64,000 nucleotides of DNA from Macrocystis pyrifera (taxonomy: Eukaryota > Sar > Phaeophyceae > Laminariales > Laminariaceae), in NCBI GenBank assembly GCA_031763025.1, contig JASSKH010000025.1:8795665-8859664 (forward strand), read 5' to 3'. The position numbers and the translations under genes are program-made. Positions 9,731 through 21,174 of this stretch are shown one piece after another; position 1 is the stretch's first letter; every line of letters starts with the position of its first letter. The notes below the pieces were generated by a model. It had not been told where the DNA came from. It did not search any database and saw only the letters and a list, made by a program, of their open reading frames with translations.

Positions 9731-12700
9731 ATGCGCAGAGCACGAACGAGCGCTGCGAGTAGTGCCGCCGCACTACTCTACTGCCTCGGAATGCCGGTCA
9801 TGATCTCTCGCGCGTTTGTACCCCACGTCCCCCACAGCGCTCGACGCTGCCAGCTGCGCTCCGTACAGCCCCACCTGTCCGCTAAGAAGGTGCCGTCTTT
9901 CAAGCCCTCATGGGACTCCCCTCGTCGCGGACCGGCGGGAGCACGCCGTGTTCCGGGTGCCACCTCCGAAGCTCCTCCAGAGATTGAGCCTGCTGGCTCC
10001 GTCGTTGCAGCTGCTTCTGTTGCCCAGGCAGTGTCGAAGGAAGCTGCTGCTGGAGATTATGCAACTTCCTCCCCAGCCCGGCCGGGGTCGAGGACGTACT
10101 CGTACAGCAAGGCTTCTTGGCGACCGTCACCTGCCAGCAAAGAGAGGAAAGGCAGCAGCAGCAGCAGCAGCAGCAGCAGCCCAGCTGCGGCAGCTGGTGG
10201 CACTTCCCCCTCCATCACGGTGCCATCCGACGCAGCTGCTGCTGCTACAAGCGATGCTACTACTACTACTACCCCCCCCCCGTCTTCCGCACAAGAAGCA
10301 GTAACAGTTCCCCCGACGAAAAGCGAACCGGTGCAACCCGCGACAGCGGCGGCGGCAGCAGCGACCGTGGCACAGGCTGCTGCTGTCGAAACCCCTGCTG
10401 CTGCTGCGTCTCCTTTGGCAGCCCAGCTCACCACCCCCACGCTGCCGCTGAAGCCAAGAGGCAGCGCGGCCGCGGAAACAGTCGCCATTTCCATGAGGCG
10501 GGTGAAGGATGCCCTCGCTCCATTCAGCAAGAAAATCCAGGACAACATCGGTGAGCCACGTGCAACCAGTACGTAGCAACGTACTGCCAGTGGTGGGATT
10601 TGTATTTCTAGAGCGGTCGGTGGTATAGAAGGGTCCGTACCTGTAAAGCCATCGGTACTGGTAGCTGTCAGGTACCTGGCATTAATACAATAGTAGCTAC
10701 TTCTACGATCGGCTGAGTTTCTGTACGAGCCAGTTTTGAACGTACCTCGCAGTAGGCCGTAGTCTCTCTGTATATACGCATGTACATATCGTATCATGTT
10801 GATACGTGGTCGGTACATGTACCGATATATCGGTGTCTGACAGCGCAGAGACATCGAAGGCAGGCCAGGCCGGATGGCAATTGCTTCGACGGGTATCAGA
10901 TGCGAGGCACGGTTTGTTGCACCAGGTAGTCTACACGCAGTAGTGTCGTCCAGTGCCAGTGTTCCGCACGATAACCAGGTATGGTATCACCATGCACCAC
11001 GAACATGCTGATCATGCAACGTTTCAACCCCCCAACCCTAACACGCCAACCCTAACCCTAACCAAAACCCCAACCCCGACCCCAATCCCGACCCAAACCC
11101 CCCTCCAATCGACCACAGCGGAGGGGACCTTCGGCGAGAGGGGAGAAGAGTGGGCAATCCTCCAGGTGGCCATCCTGCTCTGCGTCGGCCTCGGCACCGT
11201 CCCCCTCGTAGGAGGCCTGGTCACCACCCTCGCAGGCCCGGGCCTCGCGGCGGTTGGGATCGCCGTAGCCGCGGCGGGGGTCTCCGGACTCGGGCAGAGC
11301 CTGTCGCCCTGGCCAGCCCCGGTGAAAGACAATGACCTCAAGACCGATGGGATTTACGGGATCATTCGACACCCGGCCTACACTGGTAAGAGGGGCAGGA
11401 AGGAAAGGGGGGGGGGGGGGGGAGAGGAGAGAGGGTGGGGGGAGGGCGTACTCAGTTGTTGCTTGCCTTAGTCATGGCCACGTATCTCTTTGTAGACGGC
11501 ATACCGTTCCTGCTCCTAATAGAGGATGGGGGAGGGGGAGAGAGGGGGGGGGGGCGGGTGGGAGGGGGATTAGTAGCCTGTATTGGCGGTGGGGGGGGGA
11601 GGCTCGATGTGGACGAGATGCCCGTGTGGGCTATATATAGATTGGTATATTTCCGGATACCAAGGGTAATCTATAGTCGGCGCATTGTTAAAGGACATGT
11701 AGCATAACGTTGGTCAAGGCCGTCAAGCGAACATGCACATCGTACAATACGTGATTTCTTTTTACATGTTCGTCTGCAAGGGAAAAATTACCAGGTGCTG
11801 CTTGTTCGTCGTAACGACCAGCTGGTACGCCAGCATACTTGCGAATTATTAGCGAAAACAAGTACACTGCAAAACAACTCCGTGTTACGGTTTTTTCGAT
11901 AGAACACACTTGCGCAAGGGGCGCAAGGCTAATTCGTATACCGTCGGAATGGAAGGATCGAAAAGGTCGGTTTCCGATCCGCTTTAATCTCGTCGGGGTG
12001 TGTCCGGATTCCTTTCCTATCGTCAGTCGGATTGAATTTGTAGTTTTTATGCTCTGTGGAGTGTTGTAGGCGAAATTATTCTGAAAACTGCTTCGTGTCC
12101 TGCTCGCGGGTTCTAGGAGGTGATGCGCTGTGAGCAGCAGCAGTAGAGCAGTCAACCCAACATCAGAGAAGCGTTTAGCCTGCTGCTGTGTGGCATATGA
12201 CCGTGTCCTAAATATTATAGAGGGCTTGAAAACAAATCTATCCAGAAACACGATCCACGATGCCCGTCGTTTTTGTGTAGATCGGATCGCTCGATCGAAA
12301 AAGTTGAGACCGAAAAGGATCTTTTTCAACGGAATATTAAACCTCGGTCTTCGATCGGAAGCCGGCTTTTTTTATCCACGTATCCGACTGCTGTACAAGA
12401 GTTAGGCTAGGGGGGGGTGAGTGCTACCACCAACCGCCAGAAGCCACACTGCGTCCTGCTCCCCTACTCTCGCCCGGCAAGCAGGCTAGCAAAAGTAGCT
12501 CGTAGGGGAGAAAACGCGGCGGAACAGATAAGAGAAGTTCCTATTCGTACGCACAACACGACAGACAGTACCCGCCGGGACTTTGAGGTTACTTCAATAC
12601 ATGACAGCATGCCACGTATATTGCTGTTGCTACTCTGTACAAGTATGAATGAGTTTTTCCGGCAGCGGCGATGGCGGCTGCAGTTTGGGAATAGTGGGCA

Positions 12701-13327
12701 GCCACCCCGCTTCGTGCATCGAGAAAAACACGGCTAAATAGTGTGAATGGCTACGCGTCCCCTCCCCTGACTATATCGTCGTCACCTCCCTCCTCGCTCC
12801 CTCTCGCCCGGCCTCTTTCCTGTCTCGCTACCTCCGACGTTTTCCGTGCGCCGCCTCCTCGCGGTGCGGCTGGTTGGGTGGTCCGTGGGTTGCCCGGTTC
12901 AGGTCTGGTGATGTTTTGCCTGGGGTTCGGGGTGATCACCGACTCTCCGCTGCGGATGCTGCTCGCCGTGTTGCTTGGGTGAGTGCCGTCAACTCGGTTC
13001 GTCTCTTGTCGTTACGCCCGTGTCGCCGACCGCGCTTCAAAAACCATACCAGTATGCTCGGTGCGCCCCTGTGACTGGCCGCTGTTTTCATTTCCTCCGG
13101 AGACGTTGTAACGTCGGTATTCAACACCACCACGTGTCGGTTCCACCCTAATGTGTACCTGATATGCGAAATACTGCTATACGAATGTAGGATGAATGTC
13201 TACAATGGCTCAATCCCTTGTCACGCCCCCGCGTCTCACCCCCCCCCCCCCCCCACCCCCCCTCCCCCCGTCCCCACCACGCCCCTCCCCCATCCCCCCC
13301 CGTTCTATCTACTATCCTCCCATCCCC

Positions 13328-13379
<52 letters not shown>

Positions 13380-13796
13380 ACCCCCCCCCCCCTCCTCCTA
13401 TCACCGCCCCTTTCCACGCTTTCCAACCCCCCCCCCCCTGTCTAAGTACTTTCCAACCTGCCCCCCCCCCCCCGTTTTTGTTTTATTTTCTGACGTTCTT
13501 ATCTCCCCACTTCATCCCCACCCTTATCCTCACCCAACCCCATACCCCTCCCTCCACCCCCACCCTATCCCACCCCCCCACCCCTGCCCCGACCTTCTCC
13601 CCATTCCCCACCCCCACCCCCAAACCCATATGATTGCGGTTGCGGGGGGGGGGGGGGGGGTGTGTTTTGTGCCTTGTGAAGGGTGGTATTGGACAAGAAG
13701 GTGGAGAAGGAGGAGAAGATGCTCGTGGCCTTTCACGGAGAGGCGTACGAAGAGTACCGTGAAAAGGTAGCCAAGTTCTTGCCAGGACTCTACTGA
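9731..13796 (+). CDS. Gene A: plastid-targeted isoprenylcysteine/phospholipid methyltransferase-like protein, 4 exons
   Basis: Exons 9731-10550, 11119-11385, 12903-12978 and 13682-13796 join in phase to 425 residues, with GT-AG at every junction. The N-terminus has a hydrophobic signal core (SSAAALLYCLGMPVMI) followed by SRAFVPHVP, an ASAFAP-type plastid cleavage site with Phe. A Ser/Ala/Thr/Pro-rich linker of roughly 200 residues follows. The C-terminal part is the membrane methyltransferase fold: hydrophobic segments (ILLCVGLGTVPLVGGL; AAVGIAVAAAGVSGLG), the S-adenosylmethionine-binding motif GIYGIIRHPAYTG, another membrane segment (VMFCLGFGVI), and the family's terminal EKEEKMLVAFHGEAYEEY. 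The family (ICMT/PEMT-like) moves methyl groups from S-adenosylmethionine to prenylcysteine or lipid substrates. Plants and cyanobacteria have plastid or bacterial relatives of unproven substrate. I infer a plastid membrane location. The true substrate cannot be told from sequence. The first in-frame ATG is 9731. Confidence 0.85.
11033..11105. repeat. Telomere-like CCCTAA/CCCCAA repeat in intron 1 of gene A
   Basis: Reads AACCCTAACCCTAACC and then degenerates into ACCCCAACCCCGACCCC-type units up to the acceptor of exon 2. It is interstitial, short and impure. It also supplies the pyrimidine-rich tract in front of the acceptor. Confidence 0.7.
11400..11600 (-). mobile_element. LINE 3' end (tail type A) with G-rich flank in intron 2
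   Basis: The box CGTACTCAGTTGTTGCTTGC to about 11515 is the reverse complement of the LINE end that stops in TGAGTACG. On the plus strand it is preceded by a run of about 14 G (11408-11421), that is, poly-C follows the LINE end on the sense strand. The right side also matches the copy at 31736, up to CCGTTCCTNCTCC. Confidence 0.6.
11600..12900. other. Intron 2 of gene A, remainder
   Basis: AT-rich in 11700-12400, with a 213-codon open frame on the minus strand that shows no motif and is probably chance. A sequence rich in ATCGATC/TCGATCGAAA-like words lies near 12290-12360. Confidence 0.4.
13228..13480. repeat. Poly-C tract and C-rich DNA in intron 3 of gene A
   Basis: Many C runs, the longest about 51 C (13329-13379), followed by CCCCAC/CCCCTCC-type repeats to 13620 and then a run of 17 G at 13644-13660 just before exon 4. 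The proline-rich and glycine-rich open frames here are homopolymer artefacts. Confidence 0.9.
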
Positions 13797-16110
13797 GCAG
13801 GAGAGGGAAATGGAGAGAACGAGAGGAAGGAAGAGGGGGCGGGGGCGGGGGCAGGGAGAGAGGGAACGAGAGAGAGAGGGGCGGGGGGGGGGGGGGGGGG
13901 GGAGAGAGATAGAGAGGAATCGCTGACCGCCGCCACCGTGACACAGCGATAGCCAAGCTCCTATAGAGGCTATACTGAGAGAGAGACGGATAGACAGACC
14001 GCCCGGCGGCAGAGGCGGGGGCGGTTGGCGGTGATGGCGGTGGTGGCGACGACTGTGGCCGTGACGGCGGGAGCGATGGCGGCAGCAGCGGCGGCTATAA
14101 ATAGATGTATTCGCGAAAGTTACGATCGGCGTAAAGCAGAGGATGCGCGTCGTGTTCCCTGTAGATCACACTTCTCGGGAGAAGCTCGGCCGATCCCCAC
14201 GAGACGCAATGAAGATGTTATACTCTTGCGTAGCGAAAAGTTTGGGGCGGGGGGGGGGGGGGCAGGCCTTGACGGGCGTATGCAACCGGGAGGATCAGCG
14301 GCAAAGTGCCCAGGGAGATGAAAGGAAGCAAGGGGCACGCTTCCCTGGGGGTTTGGGCGAGCGCAGTGCTTAAGAGTTTTCTCTGCGCCCCATGGAGGAA
14401 AGTAAATGCACAGACACACGTGGTGTCGGGGGGAAACTTAGACGGGATGTTCCGTGGTGGGTTGTGCAACACCACGTCGGAAGACCCGTTTGGGCCAGCC
14501 GGTGTAGGCACGGCAGCGCACGGTAACGGGCTCCTTCGTGTCGGTAGTGCGGGTGGGAGCGCTCAATACGAAGATGACGTGCCAAACTTTAGCTCACTGC
14601 TGCGTGCTGCTGCTGTGGGTGGTGGTTACCTGTTGTTGCTATGGCTGTGGTTGCTGTTTTTTACGGCTGCTGGTTGCTGCTTTTGGCGGCTGCTGGTTGC
14701 TGCCACTGCTGCTGTTCCTGTCGCCACGACTGGTCCTGCTGGTGCTGCTGCTGTTGGTTGTGGCTTTGTTTTGGTGCGCGGGCGACTGTCTGTTGCCCCT
14801 TGAGGGCTGCCCGCTTCGCCGACACACACACAGACAGATGGCGTGGGTCGGTTGGCGGCTATTTTTGGCGCCCTGGACTCGCGCCGTATTTTGCCGGCAC
14901 CGCCCGGAAACGATATATAGAAAGCAGGCGTTGGAGGAAAGCCCCCCGAGCCTGCTGCGACTATCGGTAGTAATATTTGATTACAGTAGTAATGTTTGAT
15001 TACTGCAGTTTACAAGAAAATATGGTAGGAGATTGGTCATTTTGGGCGCGTTGAGGTCTCTTGTGTTGGCTACAGGGGGTGTCCGATTTGACCTACTTCG
15101 TAACCGTTGACTGGGTGGGCTAGTGAGTACCCAGGTAGGCCCGTAGTGGGTAATGCCTTCTAACCAACATATTCTGGGCTTAATATATACAAGTCTGGCC
15201 AGAAATATACGGGTCGTTTAAACATTAATATGTAGACCAAGCGGTCTTTGTATTTTCAACCGGAGTTGTACTATTTTTAGTGCAAGGGGCGGTCCGTCAA
15301 CGGGTCAAACGGCGGTCTCGGGCTACTGCTGTAGCATCTTCGTTTGTTTGAGCTTCTATCTGGACGGGGGGAGGGTGTCGAAATATGTGATACCGAGGGA
15401 GCGGGTGCGTGAGAGAGGGCATGTGCGGGGGCTTTTCTCGGGCGTAGAGAGGGTAGACGCTAGAGCACATGAGGGGAAAGGTCCGTGGCGACTTTGGGCG
15501 AGGAGCCGTTTGCGGTGATGGGCGAGATGGGGCTCGAGACCCCGACAGGCACCCGTCTGTTTGTGGCGAGGAGCACTTACGATATGGGTGGGACTACGCA
15601 GCGCGAGGGGTACACATGGGGTGTACTGATGACGATGATGGCGATTACTACAGTACTACAAATAATGATAATTACGATTTTTAGTGGCGACGCTGATGTT
15701 GTGTGTGTGCTCTTCACATTAAACCTCTTCTTTCTACGCGTGGTCATCCAGCACAACCAGTGTCCGTGCCGATTCTTCAATCCTAGAGAGGTGCAAGTTA
15801 TGCGGTCACAAAACTAGACCACAGAGATGCTACATTGCTATGCAGTAAGCAGAGTAGACACTGTAATGGCATGCCATCATACTGGATGCGACAGGCACGA
15901 CGTACGCATTCCATGGACGAGAGAAGACAAAAGAAACAAAGAACCTAATCGAAGAAAAAACTAAAAGGGGAACAGTGTCGTGCCCCGAGATGGCAGACTA
16001 TACAGAACGAGCTAAATAAACCTAATACCACTACACATAGACAGAACAAGACTAGCAACTAAGGGAAATAACAGGCGAACCGAAGCACTTAAAAAAAAAA
16101 AAAATCACCG
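13797..16110. other. Region 3' of gene A without a supported gene
   Basis: G/A-rich homopolymers (G at 13883-13902), GGC-type triplets near 14020-14100, and a CTG-rich stretch (14590-14780) that gives spurious Leu/Cys-rich and Gln-rich frames. 14990-15360 is AT-richer with nothing recognisable. The frame at 15469-15684 has no support. Confidence 0.4.
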
Positions 16111-16118
16111 TCCAAGCA

Positions 16119-16515
16119 GGCGCAGCTTGTGGTACGAGTAGCATAGACAGGTTCTACCTGCTAGTCGATCTGGTACCTTGCTACCCTGTCTGCCGTCTCT
16201 GTCCTGCTTTCGTCAACCATGCCTCACCACCGGAGATGATGCGTCAGACTATAAGAAACAAGCAAAGCAGGCTCGTCATCCACCCACGCCACAAGACTTC
16301 CTTTGAAGACAAGAAGAAAAGATAGAAAACAAAGTAACAATCAGAAAAGAATCACGGAGGAAGAAGGAAAATACAACAGAGGAAGACCACGTTCGAACCA
16401 GCTGCAGCAGCAGTTGGCGGCACAAGTAGCATAGACATGTTCCACTTGCTACAGCAGTCGGCCTGGTGCCTTGTTACCCTGTCTGCCGTCTCGTTCCTAC
16501 TTTCGTCCACCATGG
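16119..16515. repeat. Diverged direct repeat (two units of about 105-115 bp, about 285 bp apart)
   Basis: 16119-16225 and 16399-16515 share AGTAGCATAGACA, CCTTG-TACCCTGTCTGCCGT and TTTCGTC-ACCATG. The spacers are A-rich. On the minus strand both units read MVDESR-ETADRV in one frame, so the duplication may once have been coding. Confidence 0.65.
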
Positions 16516-16521
16516 TTTCCC

Positions 16522-16770
16522 TCATACACTTCCTGTTGCCCCCTCTGCCCTCATTCCCTCGGTCGGGTTTCCTTCCACTACTCCTGTTGCCCCCCTCCCT
16601 CCATTCCCTTGAGCACCACCCACGGCAGATGCGCGGCGCCGCCTACCCAACTGTGCCCTATCCTCGTGCCACTTCACCATGAACCAGTCGGCTGCTTCGA
16701 GGACCTCCCGGTACCACTTTTCCGCCTTTTTTCCTGCAGTGGACCACAGCGCGGTCTCAACTCCAAACAC
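16522..16770 (-). CDS. Unidentified minus-strand reading frame
   Basis: The first half reads like a protein: FGVETALWSTAGKKAEKW, then YREVLEAADWFMVKWHEDRA. The second half is Gly/Ala/Arg-rich. I do not recognise the family. It lies directly 3' of the LINE on the same strand and shares its neighbourhood with the direct repeat, so it is probably a fragment of a mobile element or of a dead gene. No start or splice site can be fixed. Confidence 0.25.
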   Translation of the reverse strand: MFGVETALWSTAGKKAEKWYREVLEAADWFMVKWHEDRAQLGRRRRASAVGGAQGNGGRGATGVVEGNPTEGMRAEGATGSV

Positions 16771-16814
16771 CAGGGGGGGGGGGATGCTGTAGATCCATCG
16801 GTGGCTCGGAACTC

Positions 16815-19612
16815 CTAAAGGTTTTCGACTATGCTTCTATGCCAAGTCTTAAACTGTCCGCCAAGTCTCGGGTCCTCCAAACCAGCCAACGTCCCGAACA
16901 TTAAGCGACTGGGTAATCGCTCCTTGCTTTGCCGTGCCACGGCCCGCGCGAAGAAGAGCCGCCGTTTACGGATGGTCGTTTCGATACTCTCGCGACGTGC
17001 CACCTTGAGTGCCTTCGCGCACAAGAGGGTGGCGTGGTCGATACGAAGTTGTCGTAGGAAGCCAAAGACTCGCACGGGGACTTGGCGGTGAGCGGTTCGA
17101 AGCTTGGCAAAAGTGTTCCGCTCTGAGGATCCACGTCACACACCCGCACAGCAGGGTCTCACTTACCTCAGCCTTCAGCATTTGGACTTTCAGACTAAGT
17201 GGGGCGGTCGTCTTGTGATACAACTCCGGGCTGAACCGTTCGAGGCATGCCCGCATGAGACGGAGTTCGAGTGAGAGTCAGCGTTTTCGTAGATAATGCC
17301 GCCTAGGTATAAGAACTGGACCGTGTGTTTATACCTCTGGCCTGCTGCTTCGATGACCAGCGGTGGGGCAAGGGTTGTCTGGTCTGGCGTTCGTGGAAGC
17401 ATTGTCTCTGTATTCTTTTCCGGTGTACCGTGAAGTCTGCTGCTTCGACGACAGTCACAATAGCTGTCATCTTTTTAGCGAGTCCTTCAGCTGAGTTCGA
17501 GACAATTCCTGCGTCATCATCGTACAGCATACCCCGTACAGCTCTTCGCACGCATGCCAACGGCTCCTGCTCCTCTGTTCCGACTAGTCCGGCAACATTG
17601 AGTTGAACCAAATCCTTTATGATGGCTTCGTCTTTGCTGAAGCGTACCAGCACGATGTGTAACGCGGCAGCGAAAAACACCTTGAACAGTAACGGTGATA
17701 GCACGGGACCTTACCGCAGCCCCTGCGTGACACCAAATAATTCCGAGTGTTCGCCGTCATCCGTAAGCACGAGAGCCCGCATGCCCTCGTGCAAATTGCG
17801 GATAATTGTAAGCATCTCGACTGGTACACCAAAGCGTGCGAGTTTCTCTCACAGCACAGCAGCTCTCGGTCGACAGAGTCGTGCGCTTTTTGCAGATCGA
17901 TGACGCGCACGTACAGGGGATTTTCCTCGGTCGCCCTAGCTCTTGCAACCGGCGCACGACGAATCGCCTATCGGTCGTTGATCGTGCGGGGTGGAAGCCG
18001 CGCTGTTCTTCAGGGAGTTATCCCTCGATCTCGCAGTAGTTGCTACGGCGGGACTCGACGATTTCAACTTCACTTTGCCTGCGTGGGTAACAAGCAAATC
18101 CCTCTGCAGTTGTTGCAATCAGTTCGGTCCTTCTTTTTGTGAAGGACCTTAATGATCGCCTCTTTCCATCGCCGGGGAAGTTTTCATGTTGCCCAAACGT
18201 TAACGAGGATGCTGTGAACACGCTGGGCGAATGCGGCGTGGTCGATCGTTAGCAGTTCGGCCTGGAGGCCATCTGGCCCACCAGCTTTGCCATTTGACAT
18301 GCCCTTACGTGGTCCCGTCATCTCGTCCATGGATGGTCAATCTCCGAGCGGCAGTTCAAGCGGTCGCGGTGGCAAGAGATCGATTAACGTGGGATTGATT
18401 TTCAGCGATCTCGTGTTCAAGAAGAGTATGTGGTAGAACCCCGACCATCGTTCACAAATTTGTACCTTATCCCGCAACGGCGTGCCATCCTCGTCCCTAA
18501 TGAACTGCTCGCGCCTCACTTTAGTACCTTCCAATCCCACCGTACTTTTCAGGTGCTTGAAAAGTTCTCTCTGGTCGTTATTCGCTAGGAGTCGTTCGGT
18601 TTCGGCGAGGTACTCTTCAAAATACGCATGCACTCTTGCGGCAATCACTAACCGGCGGGTTCGCACACGCAGATCTCAGTGTCTTCCACACGGTTCTATC
18701 CCGGGGGTTGGCGTGCAAGAATTGTCGCACATCCTCCGTCGCTGTCCATGCCATTTTTATGAGACCAGGGTTTCAGCAGACTCACACCATCCATGTCTGT
18801 CTGCGGGAGCGACGTGGGGGGGGGTGTGGGTGGTACTTCTAGTTCGACCGCATCAATAATAGCCGTGATGAAAAAATCCTACCAGACGTATTGCGGGGCT
18901 GGATAAATTGTTTGAGAGTGGCAACGACCCTCACGACTACTCGTTGACGATACTTTTCATCGAAAATAAAAAGCTACCAGTAGAACTCTCGATGCTTTTG
19001 GGGTTTTCACGCCTGCCTGTTGGACGCAAAGTGACCGCTGAGTCGGACTTTGACATACAAAATGTTGTGGTCTGAGTCGACCTCAGCTGGGGGAGGAGGC
19101 TGAAGGACGACTTTAACATCATGTGCTCTAGGTCGATGAGCTTGGCGGGATAGGGTGAAGTCGATCCGCCCACGGATGCGTTCTACGATAGAGGTAGCAC
19201 ATTCCTGCTAAAAAGTGTCTGTATGACGGGGCTCCTCAACCCAAAATTGTCGGAATGCCAATCTTGTTTCGAAAAATGGCGTTTTTGTATACTTGGGCCA
19301 TGGGATTATTCATCGGGGCTGCAATTTGATTTTTGCTGAATACAGTTTTCGGGTGAGGTATGGAGCTCCTTAAGGTCAAGTGAGGAGTCTCGGAAAAATG
19401 AGGGTGAACCTCTATCGTAGAACGCCTCCACGGTCATTCGGGCTGGTGCCGTTGTGTGTATGCGATATTTCACCCTTGCGCGTGTGCTGAAAAACGTGTC
19501 GAGCTAACTTGCAAATGGCGGCGAACGACAGAAGCCATTTGCCATTATCGTTGCGAGCATCACGTCTGTATGCTCCAAGCCCTCTACTCTTATCATCACC
19601 GTACCCTTCCAT
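16815..19612 (-). mobile_element. Decayed LINE with endonuclease and reverse transcriptase
   Basis: Minus-strand order, 5' to 3'. At about 19612-19430 an endonuclease part reads RNDNGKWLLSFA and HTHNGTSPNDR, interrupted by a MITE. At 19170-18990 come RGRIDFTL and DSDHNILYVKVRL with the SDH motif of the AP-endonuclease fold. At 18666-18337 is the linker YFEEYLAETERLL, then EGTKVRREQFIRDEDG. At 17910-17300 is the reverse transcriptase, with VIDLQKAHDSVDREL, the LSPLLFKVFF block and the catalytic LYDDDAGIV box. At 17400-16830 is the C-terminal part (QFLYLGGIIYENAD, LKVQMLKAEVSETLL, RLFFARAVARQSKERLPS, PRLGGQFKTWH). This order and these motifs fit an endonuclease-type LINE of the jockey/RTE-like group. 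Numerous frame changes and stops make it inactive. The 3' end lies close to a run of C on the sense strand (16773-16781). Confidence 0.9.
19176..19427. mobile_element. MITE-2 inserted in the LINE endonuclease region (6-bp target duplication)
   Basis: The terminal inverted repeats GCGTTCTACGATAGAGGT and ACCTCTATCGTAGAACGC bound a 252-bp element. CCACGG stands on both sides (19170-19175 and 19428-19433). Removing the element and one CCACGG joins LINE reading SPNDRG to RIDFTL in frame, so the duplication is real. A second copy is at 55452-55813. No coding capacity. Confidence 0.85.
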
Positions 19613-19780
19613 CCTCTGCCCAATTCGCGAGTCTTTCTACCCAGTCTAAGGCTCGATGCCCGCGACTGTCGCTACACTGTTGAAGGTCCTGGCGGACTTC
19701 TTCGGTCCACCTCAAGGACGGGGCAGGCCGAAGGAGGGAAGTGGCGCTTCCTGAAGGGGAAGCACCGCTGGAGAGGAGGG
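19440..19780. other. 5' remnant of the LINE and spacer
   Basis: 19440-19612 is LINE endonuclease sequence on the minus strand. Beyond that only a G/A-rich spacer is seen. Confidence 0.5.
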
Positions 19781-19789
19781 GTGGGGTGC

Positions 19790-20275
19790 AATAAGGACGA
19801 TGATGACTCAACGATGATGATTGCCATGGTGGTGGTGCATGGTGGTGTTGGTGGTGATGATGGTGGCCACACGTCTGCTTGTGTGGACCACCACCCAGGG
19901 AGAGAGCACAGCTGGTGGGGTAGAACGTATGGGAAAGATCTTCCAACGAGGATGGTGGTGGTAGTGGTGATGGTAGTGACGATGGCCGCAGGTCTGCGTG
20001 TGAGGGGTAGGATGTAATGATGATGATGGTCCTATCGATGATGATGATTGGGGTGATGCTGGTGGTGGCGATGAAGGCTACCCGTCCGGTTGTTTATTAA
20101 TACTTACTACATAGAGGGACAGCACAGCTGGAAGGAAGGGTAGGAGGTGATGATGATGCACAATGATTCATGATGGTCTAGCGATGACGACCGTAGTTCT
20201 GTGGATGAATGCCACCCGTCTCAGTTTGTGTGACGTGCCTCCTAGAGGGACATCACATTGCATATGCTGGACGGG
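19790..20275. repeat. GATGATG-rich minisatellite, about 4 diverged units of 110-140 bp
   Basis: Each unit has a GATGATGAT/GGTGGTG core, then a (C/A)CCCGTC(T/C)- or CACGTCTGC-like part, a GTGTG box and an AGAGGGACA-CACA box. Examples start near 19845, 19970, 20040 and 20150. No gene. Confidence 0.6.
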
Positions 20276-20279
20276 GGGG

Positions 20280-21170
20280 GTAGAATGTACCGGCAGTTGA
20301 CGACGATGGTGTCCCAGCAATGGTGTTTGCCATGTACGGATGGCACTCTAATAGTCATGTTGACGCCAACAATAACTGAGGGATTCGAAAAAAATGACTG
20401 CGACCAAAAGGCCCGAGAGCACCACGCGTGCCACATGGCCACGGGTGCGCGGCACACCACCACCTTCATCGCAGCATCATATTTTATGATAGGTACGAAT
20501 ATATACATACGTGGTACCCAGGCCGAGTGCAAATTGATACCAACCGGTATGTGCGCGCATGCAGACGATACAAGCAGTGAGCGCACCAGATCCAAGATCC
20601 AAGAGGGCGAAAGGAGGGAAGTGGCTCTTTCCTGCCCCCCCCCGTCGTGGTGATAGCAAGTCAAAGCACTAGATGTCTCTCTCTGGGGTCCAAAGCCTAC
20701 ACCAGTAGTATCCACAGCCAGACAAAAATATATGTATGGTGAATCATGTTCCTCTTCGCTTCTCTCCTCTGAGCGTGCACTCTGGTAATGCTGGGAGGGA
20801 TCTTGATCATCGTATGTGAGATTAATCTTTAATACGCCCTGTGCTACGAGCCCTTCCATAAAATTGAACTCCCGAGATTTCTCACCTCACAGCATATCAC
20901 AGCAGAATTTTGCGTGCGCAGGCAGCCCAACCGCTGCGCTTGCGATACAGCAACATCACGCGAAGCTTGGTCTCGTGTTTGGACCTGGCTTGTACGTGCA
21001 ACGAAGGTTTCTCAGCCTATTTTTCGCTAGTGACACCACCGCTGCTGCTGTTGCTACTGCTACTACCCGCTGCTACTGCCGGTACTGCTTTCTGACTTCT
21101 GACTGACCGCTTTTGCCACGTGCATGCTTCGGCAAGGTTGCACTCGCGGCGACTCGCTGTCTTCAACAGG
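20280..21170. other. Gene-free stretch
   Basis: A 205-codon open frame exists on the minus strand (20859-20242), but it has no motif, codon bias or splice partner that I can see. 21030-21090 is rich in GCTGCTGTTGCTACTGC triplets. Confidence 0.35.
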
Positions 21171-21174
21171 GGCA

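Noticed and set aside
10057-10854. 265-codon minus-strand frame
   Set aside because: It is antisense to the low-complexity exon 1 of gene A; Ala/Val runs mirror the sense-strand triplets.
11033-11105. Chromosome end
   Set aside because: The telomere-like units are few, impure and inside an intron.
11688-12329. 213-codon minus-strand frame in intron 2 of gene A
   Set aside because: No motif, no splice context, and ordinary composition for AT-rich DNA; probably chance.
13153-13770. Proline-rich plus-strand protein of about 200 residues
   Set aside because: Poly-C translated; only the last part (from 13682, in another frame) is exon 4 of gene A.
20242-20859. 205-codon minus-strand frame
   Set aside because: No recognisable motif or exon partner, and it overlaps the edge of a minisatellite.
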